DNA of 64,000 nt from Robiginitomaculum sp. Its GTDB lineage: Bacteria > Pseudomonadota > Alphaproteobacteria > Caulobacterales > Maricaulaceae. Positions within the stretch are counted from its first letter, which is position 1, and each line of letters opens with the position of its first letter. Positions 34,285 to 42,946 of this stretch are shown one piece after another. The translations under genes were made by a program, and so were the position numbers. The notes under the pieces are model-generated. The model searched no databases. It saw nothing but the letters and a program-made list of their open reading frames with translations, and was not told the DNA's origin. The stretch covers positions 62,001 through 126,000 of the forward strand of contig JALSHE010000106.1 in the NCBI GenBank assembly GCA_026982415.1, read 5' to 3'.

Positions 34285-36063
34285 CTATCTGTCTTCGACC
34301 CGTGTCCGCACAGAAGCTCCGTGGGGGTCGCTATGCTCGGCACCTGTATAAAGGTGACCGCCAGGCGCGGCTACTGGTGCCGTATCGATAGTATTGGTGG
34401 TTCTGAGAACGGCGACTAATTTGCCGCCAGCACCACCGTCTGTGATTTCAATGACACCAACGCCCGGGCAACTGCCTTGAGCGGAGTGGGTCACGGATAC
34501 AGGCGTCGGGCCGCGCAGAGCAACCATGATATATTTACCGTTCGGTTCCCCTTCCATCAAATCCGGTGCCGGATCATTGGTAGGTAGGCCTGCATCGTCG
34601 GTTACAGACGCGCCTGCACAAGCACCCGTGCCCGTGCCTTTGCCGTCGGCAGAGGTGAGGTCATATGTTGTCCGCTCCAGAGATCTCGTGTTGAAAACCT
34701 CGACGGTATTTTGCACCCGGTCTGCATTGTGAACATGAGAACCGAAGTTTAGCCTTGTAGCACCGTGAGCATCACGGCGTGTAGATGTACCTGGAAGTTG
34801 ACCCGTATTGTTAGCTGCTATCCCAGTTGGATTGCCCAGAGTAGCCGTATTGTTCGGGTCTCTAAACACCAAAGTAGGCGCAGGTGTATTTGGCGCATTG
34901 GGTGTCGCAGTAAATGTATCAGCGATTGTGTACATAGTAAATGTAGACTGGGTTGCCCCGCTGCCAGCCGCAGATGCACCCGCATTGATCCACATTTGTC
35001 CGTTTACATCAACACCGCCACAACCCGCACCGTTCACTGTGCCTTGGTCGTACTCGCCAATAATCGTCATGGGTGTTGAGCGGGTATTGGCAATAATCAA
35101 GCCGCCGCCGCCAAATGTGACATAAGCATTGTCGTTGTCAGATACGATCGGGCAAACGATTACATTAGCCGGACGACCGCCATTGCCAGCGTCAGGCCCG
35201 GATACACATCCGTTTTCTTTACAAACGCCAGCCGGGGTCAAGTCGCCGAGAGCGCCCATATTGTACGCACCGCTAACCGTCGATACCAATGCATTGCCTG
35301 CAGCATTATTGCCAACAAATGCAGTCGCACCATCCGTAATCGTCATGCTTTTACCCACACCCATGGAGGCAGACAAATTGAAGTCTGCTCCGGTAATGCG
35401 CCCATTTGCGTCTCTGGTAACATCAATACGTTCCAACACGCGGCCATGGAGGTTGGCTAGCAAAAGTGCACTACCGTCCGAATTCCAAAACGACATATGC
35501 AAGGAGCGCCCAGCAGATGTGCCGCTGACCCTAAACAGGGCTACGGCTTCTTTGGTTGCACCGTCAACAATGCCGATATAACCGCCAGTTGGGGCAAACA
35601 TATTGACATTCATATACATGTTTTGCGGATCTGCTATCATGCCGTGTAGACGGCCAAAATTAGGCAATGTCGCCAAAGTAGCACCTGTTGCACCGCCAGT
35701 CCCGACCTGTGTCAACGTACCTGGAAAGACTGCATTGACATCACAAGGCGCAGGAATGCCGCCTGCACACCCAACCGGTTGAGCCGCCGCGCCGCCGTCG
35801 ACTTGTGCTTGAACATCTTCACTGCGCCACACCCAGATAAAGCTACCATTTACACCGCGCGCCGCTTGGCCAGCAACCGAATTTGATTGATCTGATGCCC
35901 AGACTTCATAAGGCACCGTACTGTTAATGGGCTGTTTTCCAGCCGAATTATCGACGGCATCCAACACGTCATCACAGCCCGCCAGCCCGAGTGCAAGCAC
36001 TGCGGCTCCGGTCATTAGCAAGCCTGTTTTAATAGATTTAATTTTAGACATATTTTTACGCAT
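34285..36063 (-). CDS. Large lipoprotein of unknown function, possibly a beta-propeller
   Basis: This encodes 592 residues. The signal peptide ends in the lipobox LAGCDD (about residue 29), so it is a lipoprotein. The mature part is rich in G, A, T and N with repeated strand patterns (GYIGIVDGATKEAVALFRVSG, LLANLHGRVLERIDVTRDANG, NTVEVFNTRSLERTTYDL) that suggest YncE-like propeller blades. Paired cysteines (GCAGGIPAPC, CKENGC) and clustered histidines (SHVHNAD, GGHLYTGAEHSDPHG) stand out. I do not recognise the family and assign no substrate. It is monocistronic, with a strong terminator. Confidence 0.6.
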   Translation of the reverse strand: MRKNMSKIKSIKTGLLMTGAAVLALGLAGCDDVLDAVDNSAGKQPINSTVPYEVWASDQSNSVAGQAARGVNGSFIWVWRSEDVQAQVDGGAAAQPVGCAGGIPAPCDVNAVFPGTLTQVGTGGATGATLATLPNFGRLHGMIADPQNMYMNVNMFAPTGGYIGIVDGATKEAVALFRVSGTSAGRSLHMSFWNSDGSALLLANLHGRVLERIDVTRDANGRITGADFNLSASMGVGKSMTITDGATAFVGNNAAGNALVSTVSGAYNMGALGDLTPAGVCKENGCVSGPDAGNGGRPANVIVCPIVSDNDNAYVTFGGGGLIIANTRSTPMTIIGEYDQGTVNGAGCGGVDVNGQMWINAGASAAGSGATQSTFTMYTIADTFTATPNAPNTPAPTLVFRDPNNTATLGNPTGIAANNTGQLPGTSTRRDAHGATRLNFGSHVHNADRVQNTVEVFNTRSLERTTYDLTSADGKGTGTGACAGASVTDDAGLPTNDPAPDLMEGEPNGKYIMVALRGPTPVSVTHSAQGSCPGVGVIEITDGGAGGKLVAVLRTTNTIDTAPVAAPGGHLYTGAEHSDPHGASVRTRVEDR

Positions 36064-36382
36064 GTAGTCTTCCCCTTTTTGTTAAGTGCGTTCCGATTCT
36101 TCGGTTTACTGCGACAATATGTAGCACATGGCGGGTGACTTGGTAAATATTAGTTTTTACTAATTTAGGAACGCCTAATTTGTATGCCGCGACGATTACC
36201 GCTCTTACCATTTCAGCCACGTACTTTGTATAGGAATTCGTAAACTGTTAACCCATTTATTCGACGGATTATTAATATCAAACTTTCACTGCGTTTTCAC
36301 GCCGATGTGTTTCTATCGCTTTAAATTGGTGCCCTGTCAGAAACTTTGACACAAATTTTGGGCGTGAACCTAGGGGAAGAGT
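36064..36382. promoter_or_regulatory. Intergenic region with divergent promoters (lipoprotein gene / cpaB)
   Basis: This 319-base gap contains no convincing coding sequence and no pilin gene. It is AT-rich. It holds a perfect inverted repeat, ATTAGT-TTTT-ACTAAT (36149-36164), nearer the lipoprotein gene. A GTTAACCCAT segment lies near 36248 on the cpaB side and resembles a CtrA half-site with one change. Both divergent genes must be started from here. Confidence 0.4.
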
Positions 36383-37396
36383 GTGAGAAAAGGTACGATA
36401 ATTACATTAGGCGCATCTGCGGCTTTTGGCGTTTTGGCGATTGTTTTGGCGCGGGGGTTTATCAACACCGCCGTTAATACGCAATATGAGCAGGTCAGAG
36501 ATGAGAAAGCCAGAAAAATTGCCAAGACGGCTGTTTTGGTAAAAATGAAAACGGTGCCTGTAATGGTCGCAGATATGCGCCTCATGCCCGGTGAACCTTT
36601 GACCGAGCAGTCCGTAAATATTGTAGAATTTCCGGAAAATTCCGTACCCGAGGGCAGTTACACTTCTTACGAAATGTTGTTTTTAGAGCCAAATAACCCT
36701 TCAGTGGTTTTAACGCAAATGGCGCAGGGCGAACCAATCCTGGCGTTTAAAATCAGCGCTCCAGGTGGACGCGCATCTCTTTCAGCTCAGCTTGGTGATA
36801 ATATGCGCGCCGTGTCCATACGCGTAAATGATGTCTCGGGTGTTGCCGGGTTCGTCAGTCCGGAAGACACCGTAGATGTAATTTTAACCCGCGAAATAGA
36901 GGCAACTAAAATTGGCCGATACGGAAAAAATGTTAAAGGCGGTGACCGCAAAGCCAGCTTTATCGCAGAAATTCTACTGCAAAATATCAAGGTTCTCGGC
37001 ACAGACCAGACAACCAATATGGGGAGCGATGGACCAAAGCTTGCTAAAACTATTACGTTGGAAGTGAATGCAATGCAGGCACAAAAATTGGCTTTGGCAA
37101 AATCGGTTGGTACTCTAACTTTGGCATTGCGCGCCGTAGGAACCAGCGAAACATTTACCGCTAGCGCTCTCAGGGTCGGTGATTTAACGGGCAAAAAAAC
37201 CAGACCGCGCCGCTCAGTGCGCACAAAGAAAGCCCGGCCTGTTAACCAGACGGCTCAAGTGGTCGTGGTGCGCGATGGGCAACCACGTCTTGTCAAAGTT
37301 TACCGGGACGAGGCCAAGAAACAAGATATGGCGAGCTTGCAAAATCCAGCAGGCCAAAATCTAGCAGGCCAAAATCTAGCAGGGGGCACCCAATAA
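36383..37396 (+). CDS. cpaB: Flp/Tad pilus assembly protein CpaB (RcpC)
   Basis: CpaB is a periplasmic component of the Tad secretion and pilus machine. The 337 residues have an N-terminal anchor (about 5-27) and an SAF-type domain (VPVMVADMRLMPGEPLTEQSV). The CpaB core includes RAVSIRVNDVSGVAGFVSPEDTVDVILTR and KTITLEVNAMQAQKLALAKSVGTLTLALR. A basic linker and a short Gln/Asn/Gly repeat (AGQNLAGQNLAGG) end the protein. The start is GTG 36383 after GGGGAAGA. The stop overlaps the cpaC start (TAATG). Confidence 0.9.
   Translation: MRKGTIITLGASAAFGVLAIVLARGFINTAVNTQYEQVRDEKARKIAKTAVLVKMKTVPVMVADMRLMPGEPLTEQSVNIVEFPENSVPEGSYTSYEMLFLEPNNPSVVLTQMAQGEPILAFKISAPGGRASLSAQLGDNMRAVSIRVNDVSGVAGFVSPEDTVDVILTREIEATKIGRYGKNVKGGDRKASFIAEILLQNIKVLGTDQTTNMGSDGPKLAKTITLEVNAMQAQKLALAKSVGTLTLALRAVGTSETFTASALRVGDLTGKKTRPRRSVRTKKARPVNQTAQVVVVRDGQPRLVKVYRDEAKKQDMASLQNPAGQNLAGQNLAGGTQ
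37348..37377 (+). repeat. Perfect tandem 15-bp repeat in the 3' end of cpaB
   Basis: AGCAGGCCAAAATCT occurs twice head to tail without mismatch, preceded by a partial copy (GCAAAATCC) and followed by AGCAGG. It adds five residues per unit (AGQNL) to the CpaB C-terminus. Its length being a multiple of three keeps the frame, so copy number could vary harmlessly. Confidence 0.85.
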
Positions 37397-38853
37397 TGGC
37401 ATATAGAATTTCAAACCTGCAAAGCGCCGCAAAACTCTTATGGCCAGCTTTAATCCTTGGCACTTTCATGGTCGCCAATGTCCCTGCCAACGCCAAAGCA
37501 TGGGTTGAGGCAAGTTCCGAAATAAATACCATCAATGCGGTGGTCGTCAAGGACGGTAATATCACACTTAGATCTGACACACCATTTTCAGAAGTCCGGG
37601 TTGCGGAAAGCAGTGTCGCCGATGTCGTTGTCTTGACCAATCATTCGTTTTTGGTCACGGGTAAAACCCGGGGTAAAACCAGCGTCATGCTCTATGACAA
37701 TAAAAAACGGCTATTGGATGTGATCAATGTTGAAGTAAATTTAGACATTCAAGGCCTGAAAAAAAGCCTGTACGAGACCTTCCCCAAAGAGCGCATTGAA
37801 GTACGCCGTATGGCAGGAAAGATTTATTTGTCCGGTGATGTCACTACATCAAGAATTGCCGAACAGGCCGAAAAAATTGCTGCAGCATATTCAAGCGCTG
37901 ACGATGTAACTAGTGGCTTGATTGTACGCGATTCGCATCAGGTCATGTTAGAGGTACGCTTTGTTGAAGCTACGCGCTCTGCGATCAAAGAATTAGGCGT
38001 CGGACTTTTGGTGCAACAGGCGGGACAGTTTTCTTTCGCAAGCGGCGTTGGTGCCATAGGCGGTAGTTCTGCCCTTAGTACCTTGTTGCAAGACACAATA
38101 GGCCCGACAAATATTGATGTCAAAATTGATGCTTTAGAGGAAAGCGGCATCATCCGCACATTGGCCGAACCTAATCTGATCTCCATGTCCGGCGAAACCG
38201 CTAGTTTTTTGGCCGGCGGAGAATTCCCTATCCCAATCACGGGGCGAAACGGCGAGGTTACCATTACTTACCGCCAATTTGGTGTTGGTCTTTCCTTTAC
38301 GCCGACCGTGCTTGATGATGGCATTATCAATTTAAAAGTCAGCCCTGAAGTGAGCCAGCTTGATCCGACAAACTCTGTGCGGGTTGGCGGTGTGGAAGTG
38401 CCGGGCCTCACTATTCGCCGCGCCGATACTACGGTGGAGCTGCGTAATTCACAAAGCTTTGCCATTGCTGGCCTGCTACAAAACACCGAGACTAACCGTA
38501 AAACGCAAGTGCCGTGGCTGGGAGATATTCCCGTACTCGGAGCCTTGTTCCGCTCATCGCGGTTTAAAAACAACGAAACCGAATTGGTGATCATTGTTAC
38601 GCCGCGCCTCGTACAACCTGTGTCTGATATTAGTCAATTGTCTACACCGCTGGATAGTAATTATAGCCCAAGTGAAGCAGGGTTTTTCCTTGGCGGGCAA
38701 ATGAACGGCAACGCAGCGAACCGAAGTCCTGTGGCGCAAAATTACAGCAAAGCCTTGAACGGGACATCTGCAACAAAACCGGGTGAAACAAAACCAGCTA
38801 AGACTAAAGCATCTGGCGGATTAGCAGCCCGCTACGGCCATGTGATTAATTAG
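37396..38853 (+). CDS. cpaC: Tad pilus outer-membrane secretin CpaC (RcpA)
   Basis: This 485-residue protein has a signal peptide (to about ANAKA), then the pilus N-terminal domain (SEVRVAESSVADVVVLTNHSFLVTGKTRGKTSVMLYD). A BON-like segment (KIYLSGDVTTSRIAEQAEKIA) follows, then the secretin domain from about residue 180 (QVMLEVRFVEATRSAIKELG, FLAGGEFPIP, VPWLGDIPVLGALFRS). It forms the multimeric outer-membrane pore for Flp pili. It is translated with cpaB. Confidence 0.93.
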   Translation: MAYRISNLQSAAKLLWPALILGTFMVANVPANAKAWVEASSEINTINAVVVKDGNITLRSDTPFSEVRVAESSVADVVVLTNHSFLVTGKTRGKTSVMLYDNKKRLLDVINVEVNLDIQGLKKSLYETFPKERIEVRRMAGKIYLSGDVTTSRIAEQAEKIAAAYSSADDVTSGLIVRDSHQVMLEVRFVEATRSAIKELGVGLLVQQAGQFSFASGVGAIGGSSALSTLLQDTIGPTNIDVKIDALEESGIIRTLAEPNLISMSGETASFLAGGEFPIPITGRNGEVTITYRQFGVGLSFTPTVLDDGIINLKVSPEVSQLDPTNSVRVGGVEVPGLTIRRADTTVELRNSQSFAIAGLLQNTETNRKTQVPWLGDIPVLGALFRSSRFKNNETELVIIVTPRLVQPVSDISQLSTPLDSNYSPSEAGFFLGGQMNGNAANRSPVAQNYSKALNGTSATKPGETKPAKTKASGGLAARYGHVIN

Positions 38854-38864
38854 GGGATATTACA

Positions 38865-39140
38865 ATGTATTTAAACGCTAAATCTATTTTTTGCGGCGGT
38901 ATTTCGCTCTTTATTTTGAGCGGATGCGCCACAGCGAAGCCTGCGCTTGAGGGCCGTATTGATCCTTATTTGGGCAGTGCGGTTAAAGCGAATATCGCTG
39001 CACAATTTGTAGCACCAAGCCCGCAACAAAAAGCCAATACATATATTCCCGCAGACCCGAACCGTGCCGCTTTGGCCCGTAAAAATTACCGGGAAAACAC
39101 AATAGATACGCCGACAGCGGGCAGCCAAACCAGTAGATAG
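38865..39140 (+). CDS. Small lipoprotein of the Tad locus
   Basis: This 91-residue protein has a signal peptide ending in the lipobox LSGCAT (about residue 24). A short mature part follows with GSAVKANIAAQFVAPSP and ALARKNYRENT. It occupies the position where cpaD normally stands, and CpaD is also a lipoprotein, but it is much shorter than CpaD and I do not see the CpaD domain. It is likely a secretin-associated pilotin or a reduced CpaD-like factor. It starts 11 bases after cpaC. Confidence 0.6.
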   Translation: MYLNAKSIFCGGISLFILSGCATAKPALEGRIDPYLGSAVKANIAAQFVAPSPQQKANTYIPADPNRAALARKNYRENTIDTPTAGSQTSR

Positions 39141-39159
39141 CAAAACAAAAGAGAACATT

Positions 39160-40122
39160 ATGGACGATAAATTAAGCAACAACGTTCTTGAGCTTCGCCA
39201 AATAGTGGAAGCTAATCTGGAAATTCCTACGCCGGCGGATGATAAACCTGACGGGTCCGAAACAAAAGCCTCTAAGTTCATCCCCAAAAGTGCAGAACCT
39301 GAAGACCCTAAAGAGGCTAAAATATGGGCTTATCTAGGCGTAGTCGGCGGCGCTGGTGTGACCAGTCTTGCCGTACAATCCGCTTGGGAATTATCGACCT
39401 CGGAAGTGGACGGCGAAAAAGCCCGAGTGCTTTTGGTTGATTTGGATTTTGAACGGGGCGATTGCGCGGCCTATCTTGATATGGAAACCAGTATCAGCAT
39501 TGCTGAGTTGAACGAAACTGAGGGCCGCATGGACGAAAATCTAGCCGCTACCTTCATTCGCCGGGTTAGTCCGGGCTTGTCATTGCTAAGTGCAGAAGCA
39601 GAAATAGGCGGTAATGATTTGCTTTCAACCAACGCTCTTTTGTCATTGCTGGACAGTGTCAGTGGTTTGTTTGATTATATTATTTTAGATGTACCGCCCA
39701 TGTGGCGCGCCTGGACCCAAGCGGTTATTGGCGCCGCCGATAAATTTGCGCTGGTTACGGAAGCCCGTGTGCCTGCTCTTCATCTGACGCGGAAAATGGC
39801 TGAGGACATTCGCGAAGCCATGTCTTTGCCTGCTCTGCCGGATATTATATTAAACAAGCATGAGCGGCGCTCTCTTAGCGGCGGGCTTAGCCTTGGTGAT
39901 GTACATAAAGTATTGAGACGCGATAGCTGCTCGCAAATCGTTGTCGACGACGAAACCCTGCGCATTGCTATTAACACTGGCAAACCGGCAGGTGTTCTAA
40001 AACCAAAGAGCCGCTACACGAAGTCGGTTCGTACACATGTTCGCACTTGGCGTAACTTGGAAGCGAAGACTGCAGCCAAAGCCGCACCGCGCCGCCGCGA
40101 CAGGCGCGCGGCGCGCAGCTAA
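39160..40122 (+). CDS. cpaE: CpaE/TadZ-like pilus localisation ATPase
   Basis: This 320-residue MinD/ParA-like protein places the Tad machine at the cell pole in relatives. A short charged N-terminus replaces the receiver-like domain of many CpaE proteins. The P-loop region reads YLGVVGGAGVTSLAVQSAW, where the standard deviant Walker A lysines are missing (GVTS instead of GKTT/S). The Walker B area (VLLVDLDFERGDCAAYLD) and FDYIILDVPP are present. ATP binding may be weak, as known for some TadZ proteins. A strongly basic tail (PRRRDRRAARS) ends it. The tad genes stop here: no cpaF, tadB or tadC follows. Confidence 0.82.
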   Translation: MDDKLSNNVLELRQIVEANLEIPTPADDKPDGSETKASKFIPKSAEPEDPKEAKIWAYLGVVGGAGVTSLAVQSAWELSTSEVDGEKARVLLVDLDFERGDCAAYLDMETSISIAELNETEGRMDENLAATFIRRVSPGLSLLSAEAEIGGNDLLSTNALLSLLDSVSGLFDYIILDVPPMWRAWTQAVIGAADKFALVTEARVPALHLTRKMAEDIREAMSLPALPDIILNKHERRSLSGGLSLGDVHKVLRRDSCSQIVVDDETLRIAINTGKPAGVLKPKSRYTKSVRTHVRTWRNLEAKTAAKAAPRRRDRRAARS

Positions 40123-40229
40123 AATGTTCAAATTGGTATATTAATACGCCGAACGCCATAAAATCTATTTCGCATGAGTATATGATAGGCTAGGCTTGCT
40201 TTTTTCATGTAGCAAGCCAAGGGGCAAAT

Positions 40230-41156
40230 ATGGACGCAGAGGCGCTCAACAATATCACACTGGACATGGGCGGGCCTTGGGAAATGGTTCTGGCTGCCAT
40301 GTTGGCCTTGATGATGTTTGCAGTAGCACTCGGTTTGAAACCTGCCCAATTCGCATTTTTTAAATCTGACCCCAAGCATTATTTTGCGGGCGTATTGGCG
40401 CAACTTGTCGGCCTGCCGCTTCTTACACTTGGTTTGGTTTATGTACTTGACCCCATCCCTAGCCTCGCCCTTGGGATGATATTGGTGTCCTGCTGCCCCG
40501 GCGGTAATATTTCCAACATCATGACTTTGTTTGGGCGCGGCAATACAGCTTTGTCGGTTTCTATGACCGCGACATCCAGTTTGGCGGCCGCGTTTATTAC
40601 GCCTGTGTCTATTTTATTTTGGCTATCCCTTTATCCCCCAACCCGCGCGCTTTTGACGACGATCAATTTTGATGTTGGTGCCTTCTTGCTCCAGACCCTC
40701 ATCATTCTGGCGATCCCGATTTTGCTGGGTATGGTGGTTGCTTTCAAAGCGCCAGTTTTCGCTACCAAAATCCAAAAACCGCTGGCAATAAGTGCCGTTA
40801 CCGTGATGATGATTATGATTATTATCGGGTTTTATAAATACCGCGCCTTGATCCCCATGGCCGCCGCCCTAGTTGTCCCCTTAGTGGTCATACATAATGC
40901 CTGTGCCTTGGCGTTGGGGTATTTAAGTGGTTTGCTGACGGGGGCAGATGTGCCAACAAGGCGGGCTTTGACCTTTGAGGTTGGGATACAAAATTCAGCA
41001 CTGGGTTTTGTTATTTTAGTGACGCAATTGGACGGGCTAGGTGGCGCGGTAGTGCTGACGGGCTTGTGGGGTTTATGGCATTTAGTTGGCGGGTGGACCA
41101 TGGTGGGTTTATTCCGATACGCAGACAAAAGAAAAAGGAGATATGTTGATGTTTGA
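40230..41156 (+). CDS. Bile acid:sodium symporter family (BASS/SBF) transporter
   Basis: This 308-residue membrane protein has about nine to ten spans. SBF family blocks are MFAVALGLKPAQFAFF, VSCCPGGNISNIMTLFGRGNTALSVSMTATSSL (the conserved crossover region) and TFEVGIQNSALGFVI. Members import bile acids, pyruvate or other organic anions with sodium; the substrate here is unknown. The stop overlaps the start of the amidohydrolase gene, suggesting that the transported compound is a substrate of that enzyme. Confidence 0.85.
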   Translation: MDAEALNNITLDMGGPWEMVLAAMLALMMFAVALGLKPAQFAFFKSDPKHYFAGVLAQLVGLPLLTLGLVYVLDPIPSLALGMILVSCCPGGNISNIMTLFGRGNTALSVSMTATSSLAAAFITPVSILFWLSLYPPTRALLTTINFDVGAFLLQTLIILAIPILLGMVVAFKAPVFATKIQKPLAISAVTVMMIMIIIGFYKYRALIPMAAALVVPLVVIHNACALALGYLSGLLTGADVPTRRALTFEVGIQNSALGFVILVTQLDGLGGAVVLTGLWGLWHLVGGWTMVGLFRYADKRKRRYVDV

Positions 41157-42915
41157 TATAAAAATTATGGGCGGTACCATCTATGACGGCGAGGGCGGTG
41201 CTGCTTATACCGCTAACATCGGCATTAAAGACGGCATAATAACCGAGATTGGCACTTGTTCAGGTGAAGCGGGAGAAACCATAGAGGCTGACGGCCTTAT
41301 CATTACGCCCGGCACAATTGATTTGCACACCCATTATGACGGCCAAATTTCATGGGACGAGGAAATGAAACCATCGGTTAATCACGGTGTTACCACTATT
41401 GTCATGGGCAATTGTGGTGTCGGGTTTGCACCGTGCCGTAAAGACGACCATGATAAACTCATCCGCCTCATGGAGGGTGTTGAAGATATTCCGGGGACTG
41501 CGCTGAGTGAGGGTTTAACATGGGATTGGGAGAGTTTCCCCGAATATATGGACGCTCTCGATGCCCGCCCCCACACTATAGATTTTCTCGCCATGATGCC
41601 CCACGATCCATTGCGGGTGTTCGTTATGGGCGACCGTGCCGTGTTTGACCAAAAAGCCACGGACGCTGACATTGATGAAATGCGCACATTGACCCGCGAA
41701 GCCTTGGAGGCGGGTGCGGTCGGGTTTTCTACTGGACGTTCGGATGCCCACCGCAGCTCGGACGGCGATTGGACACCAACCAGCGAAGCTCATCCCTCAG
41801 AACTGGCAGGCATTGCCAGCGCTTTCAACGGGCTGGATTACGGCGTTTTGCATGCGGTCAATGATTTTGACCAAGAACGCCCCGGCGATCAATTCGACCA
41901 GGAATTTGATATATTGGAAACTTATTTCCGCGCCGCCCCCGGCCACAAGGCAAGCATGACTTTGATGCAACGCGATCTGGTGCCGGATCATTGGAAGAAA
42001 ATCATAAAGCGCGCCGAGGACTTGCAAAAAGACGGTGTGGATTTACGCTTACAAGCCGCACCGCGCGGCATTGGTTTGTTTCTGGGGTTACAATCCACCT
42101 TCCACCCATTAATGGCATTTCCGAGCTATATTGAGATTGCCGATTTATCGTTTGAAGATCGGGTAGAGAAAATGCGCTGCCCGGTGCTGAAAGAAAAAAT
42201 GCTGGCTGAAACGCCTGTTAAGCTGGCAGGTTCGGGTACATCCGTGCCGCCCATGACCGATATAATGATTGCTATGACAGAACAAATTGCGGGCAAAATG
42301 TTCAAGCTGTCCCCGGACGGTTCTGGCAAGGTGGATTATGAGCAAGGCTATGCCAGTTCCGCCGCCGCTGAAGCAGATAACAAAGGCGAGACGGTATGGT
42401 CGGTATTGTATGATTGGATGCTTGAAGACGAAGGCAAGATGCTGATTTACTTCCCGATCTACAATTACACCGACATGAATTATGATGCGGTGCACACTAT
42501 GATGACCCATCCACTGGCACTTCCCGGCCTAACCGACGGTGGTGCCCATGTGGGTTATATTTGCGATGCCAGCTTCCCGACCTATTTGCTCGCCCACTGG
42601 ACCCGCGACCGCGATAGCAAAAAAATCAGCATTGCGCGGGCTGTGCAAATGCTCAGCGCTGATGCGGCAGATTTTTTGGGGCTTGATGACAGAGGGCGGA
42701 TTAAGGTTGGCCTCAAAGCCGACATAAATATTATTGATTATGAAAATCTTGAACTAGAGGTTCCTGTCATGGTCAAGGATTTACCCGCTGGTGGGCAACG
42801 TCTGCTACAACCTGTGACGGGCTACAAAGCCACATTGGTCTCGGGACAGGCTGTGATAAAAGACAACCAGGTCACCAGCGCCCGTCCTGGTCGCTTGGTG
42901 AGAATGGGGCGGTAA
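41149..42915 (+). CDS. Amidohydrolase, N-acyl-D-amino-acid deacylase-like
   Basis: This is a 588-residue metal-dependent hydrolase. The N-terminal composite domain carries the metal motif in GTIDLHTHYDGQISWD. NCGVGFAPC follows, as in D-aminoacylases, with a late LTDGGAHVGYICDASFPTYLL block and the C-terminal GRIKVGLKADINIIDYE. The enzyme probably cleaves an N-acyl or cyclic amide. I chose ATG 41149 because GGAG ends eight bases upstream; an ATG two codons earlier is too close to it. The gene overlaps the symporter gene by eight bases. Confidence 0.83.
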   Translation: MFDIKIMGGTIYDGEGGAAYTANIGIKDGIITEIGTCSGEAGETIEADGLIITPGTIDLHTHYDGQISWDEEMKPSVNHGVTTIVMGNCGVGFAPCRKDDHDKLIRLMEGVEDIPGTALSEGLTWDWESFPEYMDALDARPHTIDFLAMMPHDPLRVFVMGDRAVFDQKATDADIDEMRTLTREALEAGAVGFSTGRSDAHRSSDGDWTPTSEAHPSELAGIASAFNGLDYGVLHAVNDFDQERPGDQFDQEFDILETYFRAAPGHKASMTLMQRDLVPDHWKKIIKRAEDLQKDGVDLRLQAAPRGIGLFLGLQSTFHPLMAFPSYIEIADLSFEDRVEKMRCPVLKEKMLAETPVKLAGSGTSVPPMTDIMIAMTEQIAGKMFKLSPDGSGKVDYEQGYASSAAAEADNKGETVWSVLYDWMLEDEGKMLIYFPIYNYTDMNYDAVHTMMTHPLALPGLTDGGAHVGYICDASFPTYLLAHWTRDRDSKKISIARAVQMLSADAADFLGLDDRGRIKVGLKADINIIDYENLELEVPVMVKDLPAGGQRLLQPVTGYKATLVSGQAVIKDNQVTSARPGRLVRMGR

Positions 42916-42946
42916 GCAGCGCCAAACCGATATAACAAGGGATACT

